Below, piece by piece: positions 13,001 through 22,620 of a DNA stretch of 64,000 bases. Position 1 is the stretch's first letter; each line of letters begins with the position of its first letter. The stretch comes from Piscicola geometra (Eukaryota > Annelida > Clitellata > Hirudinida > Piscicolidae), in NCBI GenBank assembly GCA_943735955.1, contig OX030955.1, forward strand, positions 10,928,147-10,992,146. The letters run 5' to 3'. The translations under genes were made by a program, and so were the position numbers. The notes beneath the pieces are model-generated. The model saw only the letters and a list, made by a program, of their open reading frames with translations, searched no databases and was not told the DNA's origin.

Positions 13001-15950
13001 ACATTACATTTATATTTGTCTAAAAGATTCTTTATAAATTATAGCTATAATCCGTGTTAACTTGTAATGAATAAATTTAATGTTTTCTTCATTGTCTTAA
13101 AAAAATACTTAACGCTCACTTTATACAAATAAAACTAAAAATTAGAATAATTATAAAACGAAGAAGACACTTTCTATGTGGGGGGTTTATTGATTTGAAG
13201 CCGACTAGGAGCTTATTGAGGGTGAGTTTAAAAATAAATAAGTGCGCCTTATACATGGGACTTGAAAAAAAATTGGCCCCACAAAATTTTGACCCAGCGC
13301 GGGCCCTGGCATATACAATAAATTTGAACTTATGGTGTATGGGAGAACTTATTCAACAACAAAAACTAAAGAAAAAATTTATATATTGTTTTGTACGATT
13401 ATTCATCGAGTTCTGACCCAGGAATATGAAGTCACAAAAAAGTCATAACCATGAAACACACACAAAAGCAGAACCTTAATGAGCCAACTGACGAGCTGCA
13501 CGAAAGGCTTGTCGATACTGGGGTCGTGGATCTTCTTGATGACCATCACATTCTCCGGAAGACTTTCCCAGTGTAACATCGGGTCGGTAGGGTACTGGAT
13601 AGGTCTAGTGGTGTTGTGGTGCTTTTCGTTGTGATGTTTTGTGCTGGTGATATTATTGCGTGAAGGTTCATTATTATAATGTGGTTCAGCGTGATGATGG
13701 CGAGGGTTACAGAAGCCGAGAAAAAACAATTTAATGAGATTTTTATTTAAAAAATGAAAACTTTACTTGGCTAACAGAAGCAAAAAGTAAAAACAGTTAA
13801 CTTTCAAAAGATTCGAGTGCATTCCTTATATAATTTTTTCCATTATTTTAAATAAAAAAGCTCTTACAATACAGCCTTAGTGCCATTTAATGATGGTGAC
13901 AGTCAGACCTGAAGAGCCGCCTTTTTTCCAACTCTGCTCCGCAAATTTTTGACTGAACCATTGTTTTTTAAGTAGGGCACATTTTATTACAATCTGCGCC
14001 TTCTGAATGGTTAATAAAAGCTGTTTTTTTTGCTTTAATTAATTTTTCCATAGTTGAAGACGGTATACTATAACAGTTATAGGAATAAAATTGTTTTGTT
14101 GCATTTCAACTTTTAGTTCTTATTAGTTTAAGGATTATTCTTTATTAGAGCTGTTCCAAAATTAAAAATATTAATCGCCGTTAATTGAACGATTAAAATT
14201 TTTAATCGAAAGTTAACCGTGTTTCAACGCAATTTTTTAGCATATTTTACATTAGTATTAAATAATATTTTGTAAAATACAAATGTAAAAAATCTATTTA
14301 AGTTATCAGAATTTATTTATTTATTAAGTAATCCACATTTTTAAAAAATCTATAAATTATAAAAAACGCAATGTCTCAATGGGACATTGTCCCATATCTT
14401 ATTTGAACCAGTTACAGTAAAACGCCATGTATGAGCACACCCATGTTTAAAGCGCACCCTGAATTTAATTTCTTAAAAATAAAAAACAATACTTTGAAAC
14501 AAATTAGAAGATTTTACAGAAAAGGGGAGCCAGTTTATTCTTCCCTAATTCCCAAATCAACGTCTTTCGAAAGCTTTACTTTGTATTCAATTAATGCCAA
14601 ATAAATGCCCGTGACTGAGTAGTCGTGAACTCAACAACAAGCCTCACCATACAGACCACAGCGTGGAGAAAAGAAACAGCAACAAAAGAAGGAACAACAA
14701 AGACCGAAACAAAAGAAGGAACAACAAAGAAAGCAACAAGAGAAGCAACTAGAACTAGAAAAGCAACAACTGGAACAAAAACAACTAAAAAAGGGATAAC
14801 AACAACAACCAAAAAACAACAACAACAAAGAAGCAGATGTTTTTCTGACAACGTGGGTTTCTTGTTTTGGCGTTCCGCTTCATCTTGTAACGGACCGAGA
14901 ACGTAAATTTGAGCTCAAACTCATGAGTCATTTTTCTGCATTGATCACTTTCACACATTCCATCTCGTCATCGATGCGTCAAAATATGCCGTTGGAATGC
15001 ACTTTTTCGTGCCGATACAGAGGAAACTACAGGCTCACTAGACATGACGCTTCCAGCCCTTTTCCACACTCAGCATCATACAGAAGAAGGCGCAGAGACA
15101 AAATCTACAAAAAATGTTGTTATTATGAAAGGCAGCTTTAAAAGATTTTTCAACAAAATGTATTCAAATATTTTCTGTAGCGCTAAACTATAAAAAAATC
15201 TTAATTCCAAAAAATTTAGTTAACTGCGTTAACATTTTTCAATTGCATTAATTTTTTAACGGCGTTAATCGAAAGTTAACTTAGATTAAACAACAGCTCT
15301 ATTATTTATTTTCAAAATTAGGATTATAATTATTCCTCAAAATATGTATCATTTCTCTGTGCTGCATAAATAAAAAATAATTTATACAGTATTATTTGAA
15401 TGTTGAACAAAAGAATTTTGAATTTAGAAAAAATATATATATATATTGTTTCGAGTATCCACTTGTGGAACCCACTTAAACCAAGACGAATCTTGAAGCG
15501 CAAAAAAAATGGCTCCTCGGCTCCGGCTCGGCTTTGCGAGCCTGGTGACAGTAATCGTGATGTTGATGAATTATACTTCATTATTTTAAATGAATGGCTT
15601 ATGCAATAAATATAGCTAAGTCTTTGATGAAAAGTTATGGATCTTTAAGCCAAATTTTCCATATCCGGTCAGATAGTAGAAGAAAAAAACACTTTTTTTA
15701 TATAGATATTAAATTTTTCTTGTCTACGCTGATTTCTTCTTCAATAATGGAATGAATTTGCATGCAAAATTGCTTAAATTGATGGATTTCAAAACGATTA
15801 ACATAATTAATGAAATAATGAATTAATTCAAATGGTTACTCATTCAGTACTCAGAAAGCTTCTCACAAGCAAGATTCGGGAGATTGCTTCAAGGAGGCTT
15901 TTGGACCAAACTTGGGTCTGGGACACACTCCATACAGACTCCTCTTGTTC
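3508..15950 (-). CDS. NADK: NAD kinase, ten exons joined, 5' end not found
   Basis: Phosphorylates NAD+ to NADP+ with ATP, normally in the cytosol. Exons in transcript order: 15867-15950, 13475-13604, 8713-8821, 8356-8438, 8000-8102, 7732-7847, 7004-7103, 5652-5809, 5404-5561, 3508-4066. All junctions are GT-AG and the phases agree, giving 532 visible residues plus stop. The first exon carries [16 protein letters not shown], like the vertebrate N-terminal RSLHGPCP...FGPKA. The catalytic GGDGT motif is at visible residues 122-126 ([19 protein letters not shown]). [21 protein letters not shown] (the NE/D motif, here ND) and [17 protein letters not shown] follow, then [11 protein letters not shown] and LHWNVRK. 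Introns are inflated by transposons. One or more upstream exons with the start codon should lie beyond 15950 but I did not recognise them. Confidence 0.95.
4190..5105. repeat. 28-bp AT-rich satellite array in the last NADK intron
   Basis: About 32 tandem copies of a unit close to TTAACTATTAAAATTATA plus TTAAATTATA (28 bases). Variants such as ATTATAG or ATTTTAT cluster in neighbouring units, so the array has expanded in blocks. It lies entirely inside the intron between the last two NADK exons. Confidence 0.95.
5243..5345. repeat. ATC/CAT microsatellite in NADK intron
   Basis: Imperfect trinucleotide repeat just past the donor of exon 5404-5561. If the donor were not used, minus-strand readthrough would give an Asp-rich tail and then a stop. 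The conserved LHWNVRK of the downstream exon argues that splicing is the normal outcome. Confidence 0.85.
5930..6340. other. NADK intron, unassigned
   Basis: Part of the intron between exons 5652-5809 and 7004-7103. I see no gene and no clear repeat before the hAT-type repeat that starts near 6340. Confidence 0.4.
6340..6793 (+). mobile_element. hAT-type non-autonomous repeat of the CATGGGCGGCGATCC family
   Basis: It shares the block CCCCACTTTTTGGTAGTGAG ... GGTCCACCTTAATG ... ACGAGCATAATCGTCAACCA with the copies near 20800, 23700 and 42900. It ends at about 6793 in GGACCCCCCAAATCACCACCCCTG, the inverted form of the family terminus CAGGGGYGGYGAT. Between about 6595 and 6730 it carries a degenerate minisatellite (ACCCTCTCTGCATCCAATC type), also found at 25180-25570. 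The left end is unclear. Confidence 0.65.
7225..7731. repeat. Long pyrimidine minisatellite (CTCCTCCACCCC type) in NADK intron
   Basis: About 500 bases of almost pure C/T on the plus strand with a 9-15 base period around CTCCTCCAC, ending right at the NADK donor at 7730-7731. Every open frame read through it is low-complexity Pro/Ser or Gly/Glu and is not a gene. Such a tract could form triplex DNA or stall polymerases. Confidence 0.95.
8250..8350. repeat. GAT/GATGAC microsatellite in NADK intron
   Basis: Imperfect GATGATGATAACGATG repeat directly 3' of the donor of the GGDGT exon (8356-8438). Confidence 0.8.
8874..10451. mobile_element. hAT-like element with terminal inverted repeats and 8-bp target duplication
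   Basis: The left end is CAGGCTTGCAGAGCC. The right end, read inward on the other strand, is CAGGCCTGCAGAGCC (14 of 15 bases match). Flanking 8-mers are GATAATGA (8866-8873) and AATAATGA (10452-10459), 7 of 8 identical, and GATGATGAAG-type DNA resumes on both sides. It is about 1.58 kb with no recognisable transposase frame, so non-autonomous. A SINE (9996-10190) sits inside it. It lies in the NADK intron between 8821 and 13475. Confidence 0.85.
9996..10190 (+). mobile_element. tRNA-derived SINE, copy A
   Basis: A head resembling a Leu/Ser-type tRNA has an A-box region GGTAGCCGAGTCGGTAACG and a B box GGTTCAAGTGC (about 10055-10065). The body is followed by the tail AAGTGGCCTAGAAACTCATT...CGGGTTGTACGCCACTATAAT and a TTATTATT end. 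It is clearly homologous to 21469-21650. The tail is shared with the LINE at 19900-19954. Confidence 0.9.
10568..11265 (-). mobile_element. Decayed hAT relic (same family as 39880-40500)
   Basis: The terminus TAGGTCGGACCGAGACTATTT and a CCCGGTTTCG-rich subterminal stretch match, in opposite orientation, the end near 40395-40500. A minus-strand frame around 10830-10900 contains [10 protein letters not shown], aligned with YWSKINNFPILQEVAK at 40050, a hAT C-terminal dimerisation signature. Stops and frameshifts are frequent. Confidence 0.65.
11325..13308 (+). mobile_element. hAT transposon relic, TTF zinc-finger type
   Basis: Termini CAAGGCTCGCGCTG (left) and CAGGGCCCGCGCTG (right, inverted) bound about 2 kb. 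Flanks share only GCATA, so the target duplication is not clean. Coding remnants on the plus strand: 11700-11936 ([18 protein letters not shown]...ASSKGNC, a TTF/BED-like finger), 12190-12396 ([20 protein letters not shown]) and 12416-12976 ending in [20 protein letters not shown] then FSRQNLIK, the hAT dimerisation block. Frames are broken and joined by degenerate spacers, so it is a pseudogene. It lies in an NADK intron. Confidence 0.85.
14146..15301. mobile_element. Nested hAT-derived element, TAGAGCTGTT termini
   Basis: It begins TAGAGCTGTT and ends AACAGCTCTA. Flanks TTCTTTAT (14138-14145) and TTATTTAT (15302-15309) agree at 7 of 8 positions. Both subterminal regions are rich in TTAATCG/CGATTAA motifs. 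Around 14378-14420 it retains GGACATTGTCCCA...TTGAACCAGTTAC, similar to the hAT tail at 27045-27075, so it looks like an internally deleted relative of the relic in the DNAJB13 intron. It also carries the GTAAAACGCCATGTATGAG repeat (14419 onward). Confidence 0.8.
14419..14600 (+). repeat. Dispersed repeat starting GTAAAACRCCATGTATRAG, copy 1
   Basis: It matches 60666-60850 and the start of 22201-22320: GTAAAACGCCATGTATGAG, then AAACCAGTTT/AGCCAGTTTATTCTTCCCT and CTTTGTATTCAA. Nature unknown; probably a MITE or a transposon end. Confidence 0.7.
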
Positions 15951-15952
15951 CT

Positions 15953-16264
15953 ACAGAGATTTCTCAGTGTCGGAAGTCGGGTGCTGGTGGATTTTTGGTG
16001 ATAAGATTTATACAAACATGGTTGTAGATGGGACTTTAATGGTAGTAGTTAGTTGGGGATGAAGGTGAAGATGATGGTGAAATCATTGAAAAGTATGAAG
16101 TGAAACCGAGTCATCGATCATCTGATTTACATACTCTAGAACAATACTTTTATTAAATCTAACTTTAGTGGCGTTACTTTCAATATAAATATAAGTTTTT
16201 CTGTTGAAAGTACAATAAATAAATAAATAGTAATTGATTTCAATTGACAAGGGAACGAAAATTT
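15953..16264. other. Upstream of first recognised NADK exon
   Basis: No exon is recognised. The 5' NADK exon may be further along, beyond the transposons. A plus-strand open frame of 76 codons overlapping 15867-15950 is the shadow of the NADK exon. Confidence 0.4.
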
Positions 16265-16504
16265 AGAGATATAAAAAATGGGTTTCTTTATTGCCTTAAA
16301 AGTACATTAAACGCTCACTTTAAAAAAAGTTTAAAAAATTGAGTAATTATAAAACGAAGAAGACATTTTCTATGTGGGGTTTTATTGAGTTGAAGGCGAC
16401 TAGGTGCTCATTTAAGGTGAGTTAAATAAAATATAAAAGTGCGCCTTATACAAGAAACTTTTAAAAATTTGGCCCCAATCAATTTTGGCCTAGCGCGAGC
16501 CCTG
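16265..16504 (+). mobile_element. 3' terminal fragment of a second TTF-hAT copy
   Basis: It closely matches 13085-13308: shared blocks include ATAATTATAAAACGAAGAAG, TTTTCTATGTGGGG, AGTGCGCCTTATACA and the terminal TAGCGCGAGCCCTG. It abuts a truncated LINE at 16511, so one insertion cut the other. Confidence 0.9.
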
Positions 16505-16510
16505 CTACAT

Positions 16511-17560
16511 CTATAGAGTTGAGTTAAGTAAAGCAGTGGAGTGGTCAATTCCAAAACCAGATTGAGAGGAAGGAAGAAGTGAGTATTTTTCTAGATTGAA
16601 GATTAATTGTTGAGAAGAAACTTTTTCGAGAACATTAGAAAGAAAGAAAAGATTAGATCCATGTCTATAACTGGATAAGGATGCAGGATAGGGAAATAAG
16701 TTCCTAATTTTAGGAATAATAGAAGGAGATTTGAGAACAGAAGGAACTTTAGATGACGACAATGATAAATTAACCAAATCCCAAAAAATAGAATAGAATG
16801 AAAAAGAAAGTATTTTTAAAATGGTTGTAGGAATAAGATCTAGAGAACAAGAAGTGAGAGACATAGAATTAATTATTTTTTGAAGATGGTCCAATGTGAT
16901 AGGAGAAAAGGATGACAAAGATTCAGAAGTAAACTTAGTAAAATATGGTGTAGGCCTCTTATTAGACGAAGATCTAATATTTGATATTTTATTAGTTAGA
17001 AAATCAAGATAGTCGTCAGGAGAGAAAGATGGAGGAAGATAGTTTTTATGTAAAAGTCTAAGGAAGCCACTTATTTTAGAATTAGAGGAGATAATACAAT
17101 TTCTTAAAAAGGAGAGTGCAATAAGAAAAGAAGCTATTTATCCATTCATTCAAAGAGGATACAGAAAAGGAAGATCGATAGGTTCTTTCATACTTGTGAA
17201 CTAGTCGCTTAAAAGTCATGCACTCACAATCATACCAAAAGAATTTTTTAGAGGAGATACGATATCGGAAAGTTTTGAATGGAGCAAAAATATCAAATAG
17301 AAGAGAGAGTAAGATTGAAATTATCCATTAAAATGTAATGATTAAATTATCTACATCAGCAAAGGATTTAGAAGTCAAAAGAAAGAAAGCATTTGGTAAA
17401 ATTTATTTCATCAAAATTAGGCCAAGAGCGCTTAACAATAGAAGAGAGGAAGTTAGAGAAAGGCTGACAAGAGATAGTTTAAAATAAACAGGGATATGAT
17501 TACAACAAAAATCACCTTGTCGATCTTTTTTCCTCCATTGTAAGAGACTCTCCTAAGCCT
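16511..17560 (-). mobile_element. LINE fragment: region before RT and start of RT (CR1/Jockey-like)
   Basis: The minus strand reads KRLVHKYERTYRSSFSV (17190-17240), then DYLDFLTNKISNIRSSSNK (16960-17020), then PITLDHLQKIINSMSLTSC, SLDLIPTTILKIL, LVNLSLSSSKVPSVLK and SNLFFLSNVLEKVSSQQL, ending at QSGFGIDHSTALL. This order (linker after endonuclease, then RT blocks 1-3) is standard for animal CR1/L2/Jockey-type elements. The right part is frameshifted and the 3' part of RT is missing. Confidence 0.8.
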
Positions 17561-18339
17561 CCAGTGTTTGACTCACTGAGGCTTGACCTGCTTCTGTGTA
17601 CTTCAGTGCAGTGCTTGTTACTGACTGAAGACATGCCTGGAAGCTTTAGAGGTAAAACCTTCAATTTTGTTTTTAGTTGGTATTGAATTCATATTAAACA
17701 TCTTTCTTGCATAAATATCATAAAATCTCATCTTAAGATTCTTATGTCTATTGAAACTGCCTTTTCATTATCTCTATCATTGGCCTTAGACAGGCTTCTG
17801 AGTATATTAACTTGCTTCTATAGAAATATTTACAAAATAGGTAACCTGAATATTCTTTTCAGTCATTTTTTATCTTTTATAAACTTTCAAATTAAATTTT
17901 TTTATATTAAGGATTGAAGAGATTAATCATTAATCATTAATGGTTTTTAAAAACACAAAATATTTTGACAATTGTTAAAAAATTGTGAACACATACAATT
18001 TGAACTTTATAAAACTATAGATTCTTTAGTATAGAACCTAATAAAAGTGTAAATAATTTTATTTTGTTGCATTTCGAACACACAAAAGTAGCAAAATTAT
18101 AGAGGTGTGTAAAAGTGATTTAGATAAATAAACATATTCCTATTTAATGAGTTAACCAGCAATACAAGCTGGTAGCATCACACATATGAAGCAATTTTAA
18201 ATTTAAATTTTAAATTTTAAAAAATATTTATTTTCTATCGATCGTTGTTTCAGGTTTTTTTTTTCGCAAAATATGTTGGTCTAAAAAAGATAAACTATTT
18301 TTAAAACAATTAAAAACTACTTCAGATTCACAGGCTTCT
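17561..18339. other. AT-rich spacer between LINE fragments
   Basis: No gene or clear element is seen. Confidence 0.4.
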
Positions 18340-19990
18340 AAATAGGCAGTGCTCTAATGACTCGGTACCTACATGGCTGTTGAAGGAAGAGTTCACATCC
18401 CCTATGTGTTCTCTGACTCTGCGTTAGAATGGTTTAGGGACTACTTAAGTGACAGATGATTTGACATCTGCTGTAATGGGACAAAATTGACTACGTCGGT
18501 TTCCGCTGTAGGAGTCCCCCAAGGTTCAGTCCTTGGTCCTTTACTGTTCTCTTTGTACACTGGAGATTTGGAATGAATAGCAGCTAGACATGAGCTTGCT
18601 TTTCATCAGTATGCTGATGACACCCAAATTTACGGTCATTGCATTAAAGATCATCAAGCTGACCTGCAAGAAAGGGTGTCATCATGAAATTGCTGCTTGG
18701 ATGGGTGCCAATCAACTGAAACGTAACTCCAGGAAAACTGAAGTTACCTGGCTCTCATCCCGTCGAAACACTGTTCAAACTCCCAAAGATCCAGTTCGCA
18801 TTTGTCAGAACGAGATAATTTCTTCTGAAAGTGTCGAAACCCAGGAGTTTATCTCGACAAAAACCTCATCTTGACGACACACATCAACATGATGACTCAA
18901 ACCTGCTTGCTTCTTTACGCCAAATACGATCCATAAGATTGTTATTGACCAAGGGCTCACTGAGAAAATTGGTTTCTGCTTTGGTTCTCAGTCGAATTGA
19001 CTATGGCAATATCATTCTTACTGGGTTGCCAATGACGCAGCTGCAGAAAATTCAATCTATAATCAACACCACAGCTAGGCTCGAAACAGGTGCTTGAAAG
19101 TATGATCACATCAGCCCTGTTCTCAAGGAGCTCCACTGGCTTCGTGCTGAATACAGAATTGAATACAAAAACATTTTGTTAATGCAAAAGTGTCTGTCTA
19201 ATGAGTGCCCAGATTATTTGTCGAGTAGTATTGTCATGAGAGCAAGTCTTGCCCAGAGGGAAAGACTCAGGTCTTCCAGGTCAAGAGATGCAGTTCCACA
19301 GAGCTACAAACTCAAGTATGCAGATGCAAGAAGCTTTTTTGTCGCAGCGCCGACTCTTTGGAATAGTCTTCCCAATAGACTCAAATCCCCGAGCTCGACC
19401 GTGACATTCAACCGTTCTCTGAAAACGTACTTTTGACAGATCACAATAACCCACCAATTTACGGCTCATTTTTTCCATTCATCAATTTCTTGTTTCCTAA
19501 TTTGTATCTTTCTTTTATTTTTACTAATGGTTAATAATAATTTAAAAATAAATAATAATATAACATATAGATATATAAGTGAATCTAAAATTTATTTTTA
19601 TTATTATTATTTCTATTTCTTTTTCTTTCTGTCTCATAAAAAAATAAAAAAAATATTTTTCTACTAACAAAAATATACAAATAATAATTTTAAAAATTAT
19701 TCATGTACTTTATCGCTAACATCAACTAACATATATAGTATTTACTTCTACTTAATGTCTGCACTGTATATCTATATTGTATTTTTTAAACTCTTTTTTT
19801 AAACTTTTTTTTCTTTTTTAATTTGTTTTTACTTATAATTATCATTGATTTATTTACTCATTTATCATTATCAATATTATTATTAACTTTTCCATAACTA
19901 AGTGGTCTTGAAGCCCGTCCGGGTTTATGCCACGTTAATAATACTCGTCGTTGTATTGTTATGTATTGTATTAAACTATTCTTGTTTTGT
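18340..19990 (+). mobile_element. LINE relic with RT, YADD box and complete 3' tail (CR1/L2-like)
   Basis: TWLLKEEFTSPMC is followed, after a deletion, by ALEWFRDYLSDR, GVPQGSVLGPLLFSLYTGDL and FHQYADDTQIYG, so the RT catalytic block YADD is visible. The C-terminal frame 19176-19436 ends ARSFFVAAPTLWNSLPNRL, a hallmark of animal CR1/L2-like ORF2 ends. Several frameshifts and stops inactivate it. The untranslated tail (19900-19990) contains GAAGCCCGTCCGGGTT, able to form a hairpin, and a TTGTA-rich end. The same tail is in the SINEs at 10113 and 21584. Confidence 0.9.
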
Positions 19991-20631
19991 TCAACATTCA
20001 TCTTTATATTTTCCAGCTGACTGCACAAGAATTTTCTTGACTTGGTTACTTTAATACTTTTACTTGTAAGTTTTACATTAAAGCCGGTTTGCATGTTAGT
20101 GTGGTGCATCTGTCCCAATAATAGATCTACAGCTTCTTCGTCAGTGGTAAAGCTACAAGAGGATTCACGTTCTTTTTATTTAGGTTAGCAACACATTGAG
20201 CATTTCAATGCTGTTTTTTATCGCTGGATCTTGGACAGACATAACACCAATCCGGTATTTTGACCAAAATTTTGGCACAAATCAAAACGGATCATAACTG
20301 ATAGCATTTCTGTCTATTTTCGGTATTTTTCTGTTAAAAACTGATCACCTACGATCTTTTTTTCAGAATTCAGTGATTGCTTCGTTTTTGGCTTTGTGAA
20401 CACCTGAAAGAATTAATAAACCATTGTAGCAAAGTAATTATATCTTCAATTCCTTCGATTTTTTATAATGGCGCATTTCGAAATTTCTTCAATGATAAGT
20501 CTCGAATGAACAACCTGTCTGTCTTAGGGGCGGGAACATTTACAAAGCAAATCAAGTATGACCTGGCTTCACATCCATGATATTCACTTTTTCACATTTC
20601 TAACGGCAATTGGATGCACAAGTTCAGTTTG

Positions 20632-21028
20632 TCAAGCTATATTTCCACATTTACATATAAATGCACCACTTTTACTTTGTGCCGCGGCTCCGTCATCAAA
20701 ACTGTCACTGCTATCATTATTTGAAAACACCTTCATCTCGTCTTCATTGTTATCAGCTCTTGTGCTCTGATCTGTATCCCATAGACTTGGACATGAGAGG
20801 CGATTCTGGGTGGGGTCCTGGGGTTCAGATCTCCCCACTTTTTGGTAGTGAGTGAGGTCCGGATCCCAGGACCCCCCCCCCCCCAGGATCTTCCATGCTA
20901 GGTAGGACCCCCCAGATCGCCGCCCCTGGACTTGGAATACAGTATTTGATCTGATAATCATTATCACTGTTATCACTGGAATCATATTCTTTTTGGTCGT
21001 CGTTGCTAGTTTCTTCATAGTCACTCAT
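20632..21028 (-). pseudogene. Acidic reading frame split by a MITE, unknown product
   Basis: From ATG at 21026-21028 the minus strand reads MSDYEETSNDDQKEYDSSD and onward to YCIPS, where the 137-bp MITE (20792-20928) interrupts. Removing the MITE and one copy of its 8-bp duplication restores an open frame that continues with an acidic stretch (NNEDEMKVFSNNDSSDSFDD) and stops near 20632. An acidic, Ser/Asp-rich start is common in DNA transposases such as piggyBac, but no catalytic region was identified, so the product is unknown. Confidence 0.6.
20792..20928. mobile_element. 137-bp hAT-type MITE with perfect 8-bp target duplication
   Basis: GACTTGGA occurs at 20784-20791 and 20929-20936. The ends are CATGAGAGGCGATTCTGGG and, inverted, CAGGGGCGGCGATCTGGGGG. 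Internal CCCCACTTTTTGGTAGTGAG is shared with copies at 6340, 23713 and 42874. The 8-bp duplication places it with hAT elements. Confidence 0.92.
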
Positions 21029-21468
21029 GCCATTATGCCATTATTTCATCGCTCTTCCTTCAAGAATCGTCTGTTTTACTTAATATTTTGATAAATAACC
21101 AATCGGTAGCAGAAGGAATGGACAATTACGCTCAATTTTACGATTGATGAAAAACCCAGTCGACCCAGGCACGTAAAAAGGTTCAATTATTATTTCAAAC
21201 AATGATATCGTGACATCAATCAACATAAAAAATAGTTATTAACAGTCTATAACTTAATATGGTTAAAAATAACTGACAATGTGAGATGTAGGTCAAAAGA
21301 CCCCAACCGTCTTCAATGGTAATAGTGGTCTGCACGCACTTCCTAATTATAATTTTTTTACAAACTTTTTTATAATTTTTTACAAAATATTTATAAAGAT
21401 AGGTAGCTGCAAGAGAACTTATAGCACTCTCAAAGTCCTCACAAAGACAAGTCGTCACAAAGAAAACA

Positions 21469-21650
21469 GTGAACGAGTAGCCGAGTGGTAACGATTCTCG
21501 GCTTGACCAATTATGAAAAGTCCTAGGTTCAAGTGCAACCAATGCCTTAGTAACCCATAAGCGCAAAAGAAAATATGCGGCCCAAGTGGCCTGGAAGCCC
21601 GTTCGGGTTATACGCCCCTATAATAATGCTCTTCATTATTATTATTGTTA
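21469..21650 (+). mobile_element. tRNA-derived SINE, copy B
   Basis: The head GAACGAGTAGCCGAGTGGTA contains an A box, GGTTCAAGTGC is the B box, and the tail (21584-21638) has AAGTGGCCTGGAAGCCCGTT CGGGTTATACGCCCC followed by a TAATAATG/ATT end. About 180 bases, near-identical in plan to copy A at 9996. No flanking duplication could be made out. Confidence 0.9.
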
Positions 21651-21937
21651 CTAAACATTATTGCAGACGCAAATTTTGATTTAATAAGAAACAATTTTTT
21701 ACTTTTTCATAAAAGTATATATATATTAAAATGTTGGTTATTTCATCTTTTTTGTGCCCATTTTTTATGTAGCGGCACCTACCAATGCTATCACCTGCTA
21801 GTATATTTATAATTCTACAAAAACATTTAGATTTTTAAATTTTATTGTTTATATTGGCTACCATAAATAAAAAACATTTCCATCCTTAAAAATTTTTGTT
21901 TAAAAAATGTTTCGGTAGGATAAAGGTTAAAGCACAA

Positions 21938-22620
21938 TGAGTGCCCAGATTATTTGTCGAGCAGCATTTTCATAAGAGCAAGTCTTCTTGAAAGAGAAAG
22001 ACTCAGTCTGCTAGGTCAAAAGATGTTGTGGCACAAAATACAAAACAAGTTAGTGGAGGAGAAACAGCCGATCTACCAAACTCGATAATAATAAACTCAA
22101 GTAAGCAGGTACAAAAAGCTTTTTTGTTGCAGCACTGACTCTTTGGAATAGTCTTTCTGATAGACTCAAATACCTGAGCTCGACGGCGACATTCATGCCC
22201 TAAAACACCGCGTATTAGACGCACCCAATATTTGTTTGCTAAAAATATGGAAAAAACAAATTTGACAAACAAATGTAAAAGTTTTACAGAAAATTGAAAC
22301 CATATTGTTGAAAAATCTTAATAACCTTAAAATTTACTTTTAATTACTTCATTTATCATTTTGTTGCTTTTCAATTTAATCTTCATTATTTTATTAGTAG
22401 TTTTAAATGTTTTTTTCATTTAAAAAACAAAAATTATAGTATTTGATAGATTAACCTATTTATTTACAAACATTCACTACCATAACAAACTTAATCATAT
22501 TTATCTTTTATCATTATTATTATTATTGTTTGTTTTTAAATACATTTTCTATAAACGTGTTGTCTTGAACTCGTCCGGGGTACATTAGTAATATTTTTCG
22601 TTGTATTGTATTGTATTGTT
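21938..22620 (+). mobile_element. Second copy of the LINE 3' end, interrupted by another repeat
   Basis: 21938-22200 matches 19198-19410 of the first copy (AGTGCCCAGATTATTTGTCG, CTCTTTGGAATAGTCTT). It is interrupted at 22201 by the TAAAACACCGCGTATTAGAC repeat. The LINE tail resumes at about 22555 with CTTGAACTCGTCCGGGG and ends in TTGTATTGTATTGTATTG. Non-functional. Confidence 0.85.
22201..22330 (+). repeat. Dispersed repeat starting TAAAACACCGCGTATTAGAC, copy 2
   Basis: Related to 14419-14600 and 60666-60850 (AAAACRCC..GTATNAGACGYACC, then TTTTACAGAAAATTGAAACC). Inserted into the LINE 3' region; its right edge is not clear. Confidence 0.65.

Larger units (their letters stand above)
13904..15544. 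mobile_element. hAT-like element with perfect 8-bp target duplication GTGACAGT
   Basis: Flanking copies GTGACAGT at 13896-13903 and 15545-15552 are identical. Ends are CAGACCTGAAGAGCCG and, inverted, CAGGCTCGCAAAGCCG, related to the element at 8874-10451. A second hAT-type element (14146-15301) is nested within. It lies in the NADK intron between 13604 and 15867. No transposase is seen. Confidence 0.88.
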
